Below are positions 37,001 to 45,150 of a DNA stretch of 64,000 nt, piece after piece. A program made the position numbers and the translations under genes. Location of the stretch: assembly GCA_963971285.1 (NCBI GenBank), contig OZ020258.1, positions 15,579,390 to 15,643,389 of the forward strand, read 5' to 3'. The notes under the pieces are model-generated. The model made no database searches, had not been told where the DNA came from, and was given only the letters and a program-made list of their open reading frames with translations. Numbering within the stretch: the first letter of the stretch is position 1; each line of letters opens with the position of its first letter. The DNA comes from Astropecten irregularis. Its lineage: Eukaryota; Echinodermata; Asteroidea; Paxillosida; Astropectinidae.

Positions 37001-39400
37001 TGCACATAAGTGTTTACCCGGTATTCATTCTTGTATTTGTATGTATCAGGCCATGCAGCCTTTAGGCATTGGTGTGGCTACTGGTGAACATTGTCAGAAT
37101 CGTGTAATGTTCAAGCAGTTTCTGCAAGCTGGTGCCCTGCAGTACTGTCAGATAGATAGCTGTCGTGTGGGTAGCATTAATGAACTGCTATCCATCATTC
37201 TCATGGCCAAGAAGTTTGGAGGTCAGTCATCAGTTTAGTTTTTTTGCTTAAAATATTACCTTGTGAAATCCTGATTCGTATTCTTTATACATCCGGCCAA
37301 AGATATTTCATTCTTAAGCCCCTTTCACATCGGGCTTAAGTAGAGTTGCGTAGTGTTGCGTATCGTATATATACCAAAATAAGGCTGCGTACTCAAGGTG
37401 GGCATGCGAAGATGTGCATATTGCAATGGCGTATGGTTTCGTACCCTGTGCATAGTCACCTGGTGTGAAAGGGGCTTTTGTCAGAAATTGAAAACAAAAA
37501 AACAAACACCCAAACACCCAAACACCCCAACACCCCAACAAACAAACAAACAAACACCCCAACACCCCAATACCCCATCTAACAAATGAAGACAAAGCCA
37601 GAAGAGAATGTCCTTCTTCTTAGCAACACTCTGGCTTTAGTCAATGAAGCAGTGAATGTTGTCACTTCTCCTTCTGTTTATTTGATGATTAAGCATAATT
37701 ATTGGTTATTAATAGCTTTGATATATGGATTGTTTGTATATAGTGCCAGTTTGTCCCCATGCTGGAGGTGTGAGTTTGTGTGAATTGGTGCAACATGTCA
37801 TCATGTTTGACTACCTATGTGTGTCAGCATCATTGGAGAATAGGTCAGTCATATACTGTGTAATAACCTCATCCTATTGTACAGAGTTCATTCACCTTGC
37901 ATTTTGGTTCCGTCTGTGTCATTCAAAAGAAGGTAGGTTTGTGGTGACACCATGTATAATATCTTCTGTGAGAGTGTTTGGTTCTGAGAAGAACCGGTGG
38001 TTTTAACTCGATGTTCCGAACAGTGTGCTCTGTTCGTCTTCAGGAGGGTGACTGGTTGCCTGACTTGGAGGATGCTGAATATAAGTTCAAGGATGCACTG
38101 GAGTGGAACAGCTACAGCTAGTTTGCTTTGATCCTACTGGATGAATGGCTACCAAGTGTGAGCACTGAAGCATGCAGATTGCAGATTTCTTGTAGTCAAT
38201 CATCAAGCACTCGCATGAAAAGGACAACATCATCAACTGGCAAGCTGCTCAACTGCTCAACAGATGGTACCCAAGACGCATCAGGGAAGCAGTAGAGATC
38301 TACAAACACAACACAGTCCCCCAAGACATTGGCTTCCACATCAGCAGCATCTGGCACCCCTTTAATACTACAACAAGCCAATGGTTCATCTATTGCTTCT
38401 AGCTCCTCATGACTCCACCACTCCCAATTTCCCTACTGCCACGCTTCAGTGCTTACACTTAGTAGCCATTCAGTCCAGTAGGATCGTACATAATCCAGTC
38501 GTTCTACTCCAGTGCACCCTTGCAATTGGCACTTATAACTAGCATCTTCCAAGTCAGGCAACCAGTCACTCTCCTGATAAAATGAACAGAGCACACTGTT
38601 CGGAATGTCGAGATAATACCATCGATTCTTCTCAGAATCAAACACTCTCACAGAAGAGATTACATGGTGTCACTGCAAACCTACCTTACTTTAGTACTTC
38701 CACCATGCATAGCTTCAAGTTTTATTTATCATTCAACCCTTCCTTAACCCTGCAGCTTTAAATGCTGAGCCAGGCTTCTGTCCTGGATATGCATGCCACT
38801 GTGCTCATTAATAGATCTAAGTTATTTTATACTGAAATTTCATGGTGCAAATGATTGAAAGACAGTACAGGATTGTTGACATACCCAGACAGAAATGTTC
38901 ACAGATTTACGTAGAACTTTCAGGGTATGAAGAGGGTGCTGGTAGAAACAAACCGTTAAAATGATTCCGTCTGAAATGGTGTATTTATCCAAAAATTAGT
39001 CAAAGAAAGACCGAAAACAGTTTTGATCTCGGGGTAAGATCAAAACCATTCTTTATGTTTGATAAGAAAAGTTGAGTCAGGTTTTCGCTATTTTCTCGTG
39101 ACTCAGATGTCTGATTGACCTAAATTTTCCACAGGTGCATAATTCATGTACATGTTTGATCAAACAAAGTGTGAGTGCTGCACTGTGACCTTCCTGGTCA
39201 AGTTCTTTTTGACTCGCCCTATATAAAGATACAAAAAGCTATATATAGATGCTTAAACAATGAAAATGTAATAATAATCTCCAAAATGGCTTATTTATTT
39301 ATTTCTTGATATCTTCAGGGTATTAGAGTATGTGGACCATCTACATGAGCATGCCAAGTATCCTATCATTATGAAAGATGCACGATACATGCCTCCAAAG
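22000..39400 (+). CDS. ENOSF1: ENOSF1 orthologue (L-fuconate dehydratase, enolase superfamily), 12 of about 13 coding exons
   Basis: Twelve exons join in phase into 411 residues that align end to end with vertebrate ENOSF1 (human is 443 aa). The family dehydrates L-fuconate by Mg-assisted proton abstraction. The human protein is reported as mitochondrial, but no clear targeting peptide is visible here. The active site looks intact: the KxK base K221-M222-K223 (FKMKVG), Mg ligands D251 (MMDANQ), E277 (WIEEP) and E306 (TGEHC), and the Asp-His pair D329 (QIDSC) and H356 (CPHAGG). The N-terminal capping domain is roughly residues 1-150, followed by the barrel. The start ATG at 22000 sits in aaaaATGG, and the next residues match the family N-terminus ([17 protein letters not shown]). 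Only the C-terminal tail after MPPK is missing; no such exon is found before 64000. Introns 3, 10 and 11 start GTCAGT. Identity is very secure; the residue numbering assumes my splice sites. Confidence 0.96.
22870..22915 (-). mobile_element. tRNA-like box B fragment
   Basis: The minus strand reads ACTGGTTCGAATCCAGCTCC, an exact pol III box B inside a short T-arm. No box A is found. It is a SINE or tRNA remnant. Confidence 0.35.
22960..25048 (+). pseudogene. Decayed, 5'-truncated non-LTR retrotransposon (jockey/CR1-L2-like) in ENOSF1 intron 1
   Basis: Reverse-transcriptase blocks appear in order: [11 protein letters not shown] linker, [60 protein letters not shown], then a 275-residue C-terminal frame at 23920-24747 ([47 protein letters not shown]). 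The endonuclease half is missing. There are at least three frame breaks (about 23190, 23420, 23590), and the YADD box at 23908 is broken to YAD-I-M. A (GAAAT)n tail closes it at 25028-25048. It is dead and 5'-truncated, as is usual for LINE insertions. Clade is uncertain. Confidence 0.85.
25201..25325 (-). mobile_element. LINE 3' tail, minus strand
   Basis: On the minus strand it ends GGAAATAAACCTGAACCTGA followed by the (CCTGAA)n-type tail, the typical terminus of CR1/L2-like retrotransposons. No ORF is left. Confidence 0.5.
25326..26596. other. Intron 1 sequence without features
   Basis: Only a C12-A15 simple run at 26338-26364 stands out. Confidence 0.4.
26597..26960. mobile_element. Fold-back element with about 58-bp arms
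   Basis: The left arm 26597-26654 and right arm 26902-26960 are inverted copies (CTGGATACCAGAAATGCATG and its complement). The right arm runs directly into the 16-bp minisatellite. Confidence 0.65.
26960..27988 (+). repeat. 16-bp minisatellite, about 64 units
   Basis: The unit is GTTGGTCATGGACTGA, with variants GTTGGTTACGGACTGA and GTTGGCCTCGGATGGA. Variants recur in order, giving 64-80-bp higher-order blocks. It lies in ENOSF1 intron 1, about 260 bp before exon 2. The period is not a multiple of three and it is not coding. Confidence 0.95.
28247..28355 (+). CDS. ENOSF1: ENOSF1 exon 2
   Basis: The acceptor is ttttccag|CAC and the donor is ATTG|GTAAAG. It encodes [13 protein letters not shown] to GRGTEI plus one base (36 codons + 1) and matches the HTDPDYSAAYVV region of the human protein. 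Confidence 0.95.
29039..29154 (+). CDS. ENOSF1: ENOSF1 exon 3
   Basis: The acceptor is ctttttcag|TT and the donor is AGATGG|GTCAGT. It encodes [17 protein letters not shown] to LTSEPQLRW and completes the split Val codon from exon 2. The donor is GTCAGT rather than GTAAGT. Confidence 0.94.
29272..29775 (+). mobile_element. MITE family C, complete (504 bp) in intron 3
   Basis: TTAA-AGGTTACCTG at the left and CAGGTAACCT-TTAA at the right give about 21-bp inverted ends bounded by TTAA. A fragment of the same family is at 5074-5310. Confidence 0.75.
29772..30131 (-). mobile_element. MITE family B, complete (360 bp) in intron 3
   Basis: TTAAAGGTACTATCATACTT at the left and AAGTATGATACTACCTTTAA at the right. 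It shares its left TTAA with the family C element, so one inserted into the other's TTAA. Confidence 0.8.
30433..30690 (-). pseudogene. LINE ORF2 C-terminus and 3' tail, minus strand
   Basis: The minus-strand frame reads [16 protein letters not shown], then [15 protein letters not shown] and a stop at 30577. This is the classic end of CR1/L2-type ORF2. It is followed by TGTAGCGCTTTGAGCA and a (TTA)n tail. A 5'-truncated copy in ENOSF1 intron 3. Confidence 0.75.
30749..30862 (+). CDS. ENOSF1: ENOSF1 exon 4
   Basis: The acceptor is gctgtctag|GTC and the donor is GACATG|GTTAGT. It encodes 38 codons, [19 protein letters not shown] to WKLLADM, in phase 0 at both ends. It is one of the most conserved blocks of the capping domain. 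Confidence 0.96.
31007..31408. mobile_element. hAT-like MITE with 8-bp target duplication in intron 4
   Basis: ATGCAAAC is present on both sides (30999-31006 and 31409-31416). The imperfect inverted ends are ATAATCTTGG against GTAGTCTTGG. The 402-bp interior has no coding. Confidence 0.6.
31757..31797 (+). CDS. ENOSF1: ENOSF1 exon 5
   Basis: A 41-bp micro-exon encoding [13 protein letters not shown] plus two bases. The acceptor is tgatttag|GAA and the donor is ACAT|GTGAGT. It matches VSCIDFRYIT of the human protein. Its size explains why it shows up only by homology. Confidence 0.92.
31970..32040 (+). CDS. ENOSF1: ENOSF1 exon 6
   Basis: It completes Ile, then encodes [17 protein letters not shown] to KKQR plus one base. 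The acceptor is aaaatcag|C and the donor is AGAG|GTTTGT, which is a weak donor. The preceding intron is only 172 bp. Confidence 0.92.
32192..32514. mobile_element. Fold-back MITE filling most of intron 6
   Basis: Arms of about 100 bp (32192-32288 and 32410-32514) are inverted copies sharing GCCATTTGCGAGTTAAATC and CACCCCAATTTGAATTTCCC. It makes up over half of the 552-bp intron. Confidence 0.75.
32593..32675 (+). CDS. ENOSF1: ENOSF1 exon 7
   Basis: The acceptor is ttcttttcag|AG and the donor is CTCCAG|GTATGT. It encodes [19 protein letters not shown] to EVLLQ. YPSYTTS.AWLGY is a signature of this family's substrate loop. Confidence 0.95.
32770..33110 (+). pseudogene. Penelope-like element GIY-YIG fragment in intron 7
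   Basis: One frame reads [24 protein letters not shown] then RLKEH. After a frameshift it continues [14 protein letters not shown] to RRIREAIEI and QDIGLFL. This is the GIY-YIG endonuclease C-terminal domain of Penelope-like retroelements. It has internal stops and frameshifts. Confidence 0.75.
33315..33435 (+). mobile_element. Penelope-like terminal sequence
   Basis: From CCTGATGATGACTAGAGCAG to CATGGCGTTTCCGCAAACCT, it matches both arms of the 21418-21754 palindrome. It lies about 200 bp behind the GIY-YIG fragment, as expected for the element's 3' end. Confidence 0.65.
33316..33346 (+). ncRNA. Hammerhead-ribozyme-like core (copy c)
   Basis: CTGATGA, helix GACTAG/CTAGTC, GAAACGTT. Helix I can form between TCTC before the core and GAGA after the predicted cleavage position. 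ACGT in place of a closed helix III fits a dimer-type hammerhead. Activity is unproven. Confidence 0.55.
33856..34490 (+). pseudogene. Non-LTR reverse transcriptase C-terminal fragment in intron 7
   Basis: Frames read [36 protein letters not shown] (the FADD catalytic box), [11 protein letters not shown]. After a frameshift near 34122 come [35 protein letters not shown] and [16 protein letters not shown], and after another [19 protein letters not shown]. It is an RT fragment of a LINE different from the intron 1 one. Pseudogenised. Confidence 0.8.
34540..34830 (+). pseudogene. Second Penelope-like GIY-YIG C-terminal fragment
   Basis: [20 protein letters not shown], then in another frame [19 protein letters not shown] and GSGIDIPRF. 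This is the C-terminal part of a GIY-YIG domain. It abuts the RT fragment before it although the two belong to different element classes, so they were joined by insertion or deletion. Confidence 0.6.
35043..35465. mobile_element. 423-bp MITE ending next to the exon 8 acceptor
   Basis: GAGCGTGATCCAAAT at the left and TTTTGGATCACGCTC at the right (one mismatch). The interior has GAGGGACGGACATCAAT twice. The right end lies 21 bp before exon 8, so the element contributes the likely branch-point region. Confidence 0.7.
35487..35609 (+). CDS. ENOSF1: ENOSF1 exon 8 (catalytic KxK)
   Basis: 41 codons, [19 protein letters not shown] to GYDKIL, carrying the general-base motif KMK. The acceptor is ttcttatcag|CGC and the donor is CTG|GTAGGA (weak). 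A MITE terminal repeat ends 21 bp upstream of the acceptor. Confidence 0.95.
35864..36190 (-). pseudogene. LINE ORF2 C-terminus, minus strand, in intron 8
   Basis: The minus frame reads [37 protein letters not shown] and [17 protein letters not shown], with a stop at 35964-35966. This is a standard jockey/CR1-type C-terminus. A short 3' region follows to about 35864. Confidence 0.75.
36328..36400 (+). mobile_element. tRNA-like SINE head in intron 8
   Basis: Box A TTAGCTCAGCTGGTAAAGC and box B GCAGGTTCCAATCCC are at tRNA-like spacing. Acceptor ends do not pair, and no intact anticodon arm can be assigned. A SINE or tRNA pseudogene. Confidence 0.5.
36496..36630 (+). CDS. ENOSF1: ENOSF1 exon 9 (Mg ligands)
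   Basis: 45 codons, [17 protein letters not shown] to GHAKIAK, with the Mg ligands Asp (MMDANQ) and Glu ([10 protein letters not shown]). The acceptor is tttttag|ATG and the donor is AAG|GTAAGT. Phase 0 at both ends. Confidence 0.97.
37050..37221 (+). CDS. ENOSF1: ENOSF1 exon 10
   Basis: 57 codons + 1, [18 protein letters not shown] to ILMAKKFG. It has the third Mg ligand (ATGEH) and the Asp of the Asp-His pair (QIDSCRVGS). The acceptor is tgtatcag|GCC and the donor is GGAG|GTCAGT. Confidence 0.97.
37316..37477. mobile_element. 162-bp MITE in intron 10
   Basis: AAGCCCCTTTCACA and its exact complement TGTGAAAGGGGCTT form the ends. It is followed by (CAAACACCCC)n simple sequence to about 37575. 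Confidence 0.7.
37744..37843 (+). CDS. ENOSF1: ENOSF1 exon 11 (catalytic His)
   Basis: The acceptor is tgtatatag|TG and the donor is AATAG|GTCAGT. It encodes [18 protein letters not shown] to SASLEN plus two bases of Arg. The catalytic His lies in CPHAGG. Confidence 0.96.
38013..38043 (-). ncRNA. Hammerhead-like core (copy d), degenerate
   Basis: Minus strand: CTGAAGA, helix CGAACAG/CTGTTCG with loop AGCACA, then GGAACATC in place of GAAACGTC. CTC before and GAG after can form helix I. Likely inactive owing to the core change. Confidence 0.45.
38574..38606 (+). ncRNA. Hammerhead-like core (copy e), degenerate
   Basis: CTGATAA, then GAACAG/CTGTTC with loop AGCACA and GGAATGTC. TCTC/GAGA can form helix I. 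It is the inverted partner of copy d, and its core substitutions make it probably dead. Confidence 0.4.
38858..39200 (+). mobile_element. MITE family A copy in intron 11
   Basis: It carries GACAGTACAGGATTGTTGAC, GATCTCGGGGTAAGATC and CTATTTTCTCGTGACTCAGA, as in the reference copy at 8670. The right end is lost. It ends about 120 bp before exon 12. Confidence 0.7.
39319..39400 (+). CDS. ENOSF1: ENOSF1 exon 12 (penultimate coding exon)
   Basis: It completes Arg, then [18 protein letters not shown] to RYMPPK. The acceptor is atatcttcag|G and the donor is CCAAAG|GTACGT. In human, about 33 more residues follow; the exon for them is not within the remaining 24.6 kb, which is almost wholly satellite. 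Confidence 0.95.
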
Positions 39401-40830
39401 GTACGTTAGTTTTTGTTGTAAAACCATGATTAGCGGCTGTGATCTTTGGTCTTTGGTCTTTGGTACACCTCCTGAAAGAGACAAAATGATATCATATTTA
39501 AACAATGTTGGTATTTTGATATATGTTGAGGGGCCCTGTTTAACTTCATGCACCCATTAATCAGAGGCCATTTTGTAAAATGTGGAAAGTGTTCAGCATT
39601 TTCAGCTTTGTTCCCATTGAGTAATCCCTTGTTATTTGAGGATATTTTACTCGTTACTCGTTATTTTAGGATGAAAGTGATTTTTTTATTCTTCAAGTTG
39701 GAGGATTGTGGAGGATTCAGGCAGTGGGCACCTCTTATTTTCTGTAGACTATGAAATATTGGAGGATTCTGGAGGATTCAGGCTGAAAGTGATTTTTTAT
39801 TCTTCAAGTTGGAGGACTGTGGAGGATTCAGGCAGTGGGCACCTCTTATTTTCTGTAGACTAGGAAATATTGGAGGATTCTGTAGACTAGGAAATATTGG
39901 AGGAATCTGGAGGATTCAGGCTGAAAGTGATTTTTTATTCTTCAAGTTGGAGGACTGTGGAGGATTCAGGCAGTGGGCACCTCTTATTTTCTGTAGACTA
40001 TGAAATATTGGAGGATTCTGGAGGATTCAGGCTGAAAGTGATTTTTTATTCTTCAAGTTGGAGGACTGTGGAGGATTCAGGCAGTGGGCACCTCTTATTT
40101 TCTGTAGACTAGGAAATATTGGAGGATTCTGGAGGATTCAGGCTGAAAGTGATTTTTTATTCTATAAAATGGAGGACTGTGGAGGATTCAGGCAGTGGGC
40201 ACCTCTTATTTTCTCTAGACTAGGAAATATTGGAGGATTCTGGAGGATTCAGGCTGAAAGTGATATTTTATTCTTCAAGTTGGAGGACTGTGGAGGATTC
40301 AGGTAGTGGGCACCTCTTATTTTTTGTAGACTAGGAAATACTGGAATATTCTGGAGGATTCAGGATGAAATTGATTTTTTATTCTTCAAGTTGGAGGACT
40401 GTGGATGATTCAGGCAGTGGGCACCTCTTATTTTCTGTAGACTATGAAATATTGGAGGATTCTGGAGGATTCAGGCTGAAAGTGATTTTTTATTCTATAA
40501 AATGGAGGACTGTGGAGGATTCAGGCAGTGGGCACCTCTTATTTTCTGTAGACTAGGAAATATTGGAGGATTCTGGAGGATTCAGGCTGAAAGTGATTTT
40601 TTATTCTATAAGTTGGAGGACTGTGGAGGATTCAGGCAGTGGGCACCTCTTATTTTCTGTAGACTAGGAAATATTGGAGGATTCTGGAGGATTCAGGCTG
40701 AAAGTGATTTTTTATTTTACAAGTTGGAGGACTGTGGAGGATTCAGGCTGGTAGTAAGATGATGATATTGGAGGATTTTGGAGGATTCAGGCTAGTACAA
40801 AGATGATAGCATTGAAGGATTTTTGAAGGA

Positions 40831-41020
40831 TTGATTGTCATTCTGGAATTATGCTGTGTACACACTAAACATGGGTTAATTCCTCCTTGCTAATGTAAGC
40901 AGTGTATACTGGGTTTAAGTTTGCTTTCAATGCATACATGTAGTATACTGTCTATTGGATATACCCCTGTGCATGTGCACTGTACTATGTTTATGGCTTG
41001 TGAAGGCCATGCAACCCCTA
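40831..41020 (+). repeat. Array spacer, copy 1
   Basis: Non-satellite sequence TTGATTGTCATTCTGGAATT to GAAGGCCATGCAACC, ending CCCTATTTTCCCTAGACTAT, which joins smoothly into the 111-bp unit. It is nearly identical to copies at 42421 and 43367. Confidence 0.9.
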
Positions 41021-42420
41021 TTTTCCCTAGACTATGAAATATTGGAGGATTCTGGAGGATTCAGGCTGAAAGTGATTTTTTATTTTACAATTTTACAAGT
41101 TGGAGGACCGTGGAGGATTCAGGCAGTGGGCACCTCTCATTTTCTGTAGACTATGAAATATTGGAGGATTCTGGAGGATTCAGGCTGAAAGTGATTTTTT
41201 ATTTTACAATTTTACAAGTTGGAGGACCGTGGAGGATTCAGGCAGTGGGCACCTCTCATTTTCTGTAGACTATGAAATATTGGAGGATTCTGGAGGATTC
41301 AGGCTAAAAGTGATTTTTTATTTTACAATTTTACAAGTTGGAGGACCGTGGAGGATTCAGGCAGTGGGCACCTCTTATTTTCTGTAGACTAGGAAATATT
41401 GGAGGATTCTGGAGGATTCAGGCTGAAAGTGATTTTTTATTTTACAAGTTGGAGGACTGTGGACGATTCAGGCAGTGGGCACCTCTTATTTTCTGTAGAC
41501 TAGGAAATATTGGAGGATTCTGGAGGATTCAGGCTGAAAGTGATTTTTTATTCTTCAAGTTGGAGGACTGTGGAGGATTCAGGCAGTGGGCACCTCTTAT
41601 TTTCTGTAGACTATGAAATATTGGAGGATTCTGGAGGATTCAGGCTGAAAGTGATTTTTTATTCTTCAAGTTGGAGGACTGTGGAGGATTCAGGCAGTGG
41701 GCACCTCTTATTTTCTGTAGACTAGGAAATATTGGAGGATTCTGGAGGATTCAGGCTGAAAGTGATTTTTTATTTTACAATTTTACAAGTTGGAGGACCG
41801 TGGAGGATTCAGGCAGTGGGCACCTCTTATTTTCTGTGGACTAGGAAATATTGGAGGATTCTGGAGGATTCAGGCTGATAGTGATTTTTTGTTATTCGAG
41901 TTGGAGGACTGTGGAGGATTCAGGCAGTGGGCACCTCTTATTTTCTCTAGACTAGGAAATATTGGAGGATTCTGGAGGATTCAGGATGAAATTGTTTTTT
42001 TATTCTATAAGTTGGAGGACTGTGGAGGATTCAGGCAGTTGGCACCTCTTATTTTCTAGACTAGGAAATATTGGAGGATTCTGGAGGATTCAGGCTGAAA
42101 GTGATTTTTTATTCTTCAAGTTGGAGGACTGTGGAGGATTCAGGCAGTGGGCACCTCTTATTTTCCCTAGACTATGAAATAATGGAGGATTCTGGAGGAT
42201 TCAGGCTGGTAGGAAGATGATGATATTGGAGGATTGTGGAGGATTCAGGCTGGTATTAAGATGATGATATTGGAGGATTGTGGAGGATTCAGGCTGGTAG
42301 TAAGATGATGATATTCGAGGATTGTGGAGGATTCAGGCTGGTAGAAAGATGATGATATTGAAGGATTTTGGAGGATTCAGGCTGGTACAAAGATGATAGC
42401 ATTGAAGGATTTTTGAAGGA

Positions 42421-42610
42421 TTGATTGTCATTCTGGAATTATGCTGTGTACACACTAAACATGGAGAAATTCCTCCTTGCTAATGTAAGCAGTGTATACT
42501 GGGTGTAAGTTTGCTTTCAATGCATACATGTAGTATACTGTCTATTGGATATACCCCTGTGCATGTGCACTGTACTATGTTTATGGCTTGTGAAGGCCAT
42601 ACAACCCCTA
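42421..42610 (+). repeat. Array spacer, copy 2
   Basis: Offset 1590 bp from copy 1, with a handful of substitutions. Both sides are embedded in the same unit types, so spacer and satellite were duplicated together. Confidence 0.9.
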
Positions 42611-43366
42611 TTTTCCCTAGACTATGAAATATTGGAGGATTCTGGAGGATTCAGGCTGAAAGTGATTTTTTATTTTACAATTTTACAATTTGGAGGACCG
42701 TGGAGGATTCAGGCATTGGGCACCTCTTATTTTCTGTAGACTAGCTAGAGAAATATTGGAGGATTCTGGAGGATTCAGGCTGAAAGTGATTTTCTATTCT
42801 ATAAGTTGGAGGACTTTGGATGATTCAGGCAATGGGCACCTCTTATTTTCTGCAGACTAGGAAATATTGGAGGATTCTGGAGGATTCAGGCTGAAATGGA
42901 TTTTTTTATTCTATAAGTTGGAGGACTGTTGAGGATTCAGGCAGTGGGCACCTCTTATTTTCTGTAGACTAGGAAATATTGGAGGATTCTGGAGGATTCA
43001 GGCTGAAAGTGATTTTTTATTCTTCAAGTTGGAGGACTGTGGAGGATTCAGGCTGGTAGTAAGATGATGATATTGGAGGATTGTGGAGGATTCAGGCTGG
43101 TAGTAAGATGATGATATTGGAGGATTGTGGAGGATTCAGTCTGGTAGAAAGATGATGATATTGGAGGATTGTGGAGGATTCAGGCTGGTAGGAAGATGAT
43201 GACATTGGAGGATTTTGGAGGATTCAGGCAGGTAGAAAGTGAAGTACTGGAGGTTTGATTGGAGGATTTATGTTGTACTTGAATGAAAGTACTAAATGAT
43301 TGATTGGAAGATTATGGAGGATTCAGGCTGGTACAAAGATGATAGCATTGGAGGATTTTTGAAGGA

Positions 43367-43552
43367 TTGATTGTCATTCTGGAATTATGCTGTGTACACA
43401 CTTAACATGGGTTAATTCCTCCTTGCTAATGTAAGCAGTGTATACTGGGTTTAAGTTTGCTTTCAATGCATAAATGTAGTATACTGTCGGATATACCCCT
43501 GTGCATGTGCACTGTACTATGTTTATGGCTTGTGAAGGCCATACAACCCCTA
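43367..43552 (+). repeat. Array spacer, copy 3
   Basis: Offset 946 bp from copy 2. It has a small deletion relative to the others (ACTGTCGGATATACC instead of ACTGTCTATTGGATATACC). Confidence 0.9.
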
Positions 43553-44261
43553 TTTTCCCTAGACTATGAAATATTGGAGGATTCTGGAGGATTCAGGCTG
43601 AAAGTAATTTTTATTTTACAAGTTGGAGGACTGTGGACGATTCAGGCAGTGGGCACCTCTTATTTTCTGTAGACTAGGAAATATTGGAGGATTCTGGAGG
43701 ATTCAGGCTGAAAGTGATTTTGTATTCTTCAAGTTGGAGGACTGTGGAGGATTCAGGCAGTGGGCACCTCTTATTTTCTGTAGACTAGGAAATATTGGAG
43801 GATTCTGGAGGATTCAGGCTGAAAGTGATTTTTTATTCTTCAAGTTGGAGGACTGTGGAGGATTCAGGCAGTGGGCACCTCTTATTTTCTGTAGACTAGG
43901 AAATATTGGAGGATTCTGGAGGATTCAGGCTGAAAGTGATTTTTTTATTCTTCAAGTTGGAGGACTGTGGAGGATTCAGGCAGTGGGCACCTCTTATTTT
44001 CTGTAGAATAGGAACTATTGGAGGATTCTGGAGGATTCAGGCTGAAAGTGATTTTTTATTTTACAATTTTTCAAGTTGGAGGACTGTGGAGGATTTAGGC
44101 AGTGTGCACCTCTTATTTTCCCTAGACTATGAAATATTGGAGGATTCTGGAGGATTCAGGCTGAAAGTGATTTTTTATTATACAAGTTGGAGGACTGTGG
44201 AGGATTCAGGCAGTGGGCACCCTAACCCTCCCAAATCCTCCAGAATTTTCCTGGTGGTATT

Positions 44262-45150
44262 GAAGGACTATGGAGGATTCAGGCTGGTAGTAAGATGATG
44301 ATATTGGATGATTGTGGAGGATTCAGTCTGGTAGTAAGATGATGATATTGGATGATTGTGGAGGATTCAGTCTGGTAGTAAGATGATGATATTGGAGGAT
44401 TGTGGAGGATTCTGGCTGGTAGTAAGATGATGATATTGGAGGATTATGGAGGATTCTGGCTGGTAGTAAGATGATGATATTGGAGGATTGTGGAGGATTC
44501 TGGCTGGTAGTAAGATGATGATATTGGATGATTGTGGAGGATTCAGTCTGGTAGTAAGATGATGATATTGGATGATTGTGGAAGATTCAGTCTGGTAGTA
44601 AGATGATGATATTGGAGGATTCTGGAGGATTCAGGCTGGTAGTAAGATGATGATATTGGATGATTCTGGAGGATTCAGGCTGGTAGTAAGATGATAAAAT
44701 TGGAGGATTCTGGAGGATTCAGGCTGGTAGTAAGATGATAAAATTGGAGGATTCTGGAGGATTCAGGCTGGTAGAAAGATGATAAAATTGGAGGATTCTG
44801 GAGGATTCAGGCTGGTAGTAAGATGATGATATTGGAGGATTATGGAGGATTCAGGCTGGTAGTAAGATGATGATATTGGATGATTGTGGAGGATTCAGTC
44901 TGGTAGTAAGATGATGATATTGGAGGATTATGGAGGATTCAGGCTGGTAGGAAGATGATGATATTGGATGATTATGGAGGATTCTGGCTGGTAGTAAGAT
45001 GATGATATTGGAGGATTGTGGAGGATTCAGGCTGGTAGTAAGATGATAAAATTGGAGGATTCTGGAGGATTCAGGCTGGTAGTAAGATGATGATATTGGA
45101 GGATTATGGAGGATTCAGGCTGGTAGGAAGATGATGATATTGGAGGACCG
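44262..45150 (+). repeat. 44-bp minisatellite block, about 20 units
   Basis: The unit is TTGGAGGATTGTGGAGGATT + CAGGCTGGTAGTAAGATGAT + GATA. It shares the GGAGGATT core with the 111-bp unit. Smaller tracts are at about 40740-40822, 42182-42412 and 43051-43366, each just before a spacer copy or after a 111-bp run. Confidence 0.92.

Larger units (their letters stand above)
37929..38690. mobile_element. Penelope-like remnant with inverted terminal arms in intron 11
   Basis: The left arm (37929-38180) and right arm (38433-38690) are inverted copies of about 250 bp. They share CTGTGAGAGTGTTTG, GAACAGTGTGCTCTG and GACTGGTTGCCTGACTTGGA. Between them, 38199-38400 encodes GIY-YIG tail residues ([41 protein letters not shown]). 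The opposed terminal repeats resemble the partly inverted repeats known in Penelope-like elements. Confidence 0.7.
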
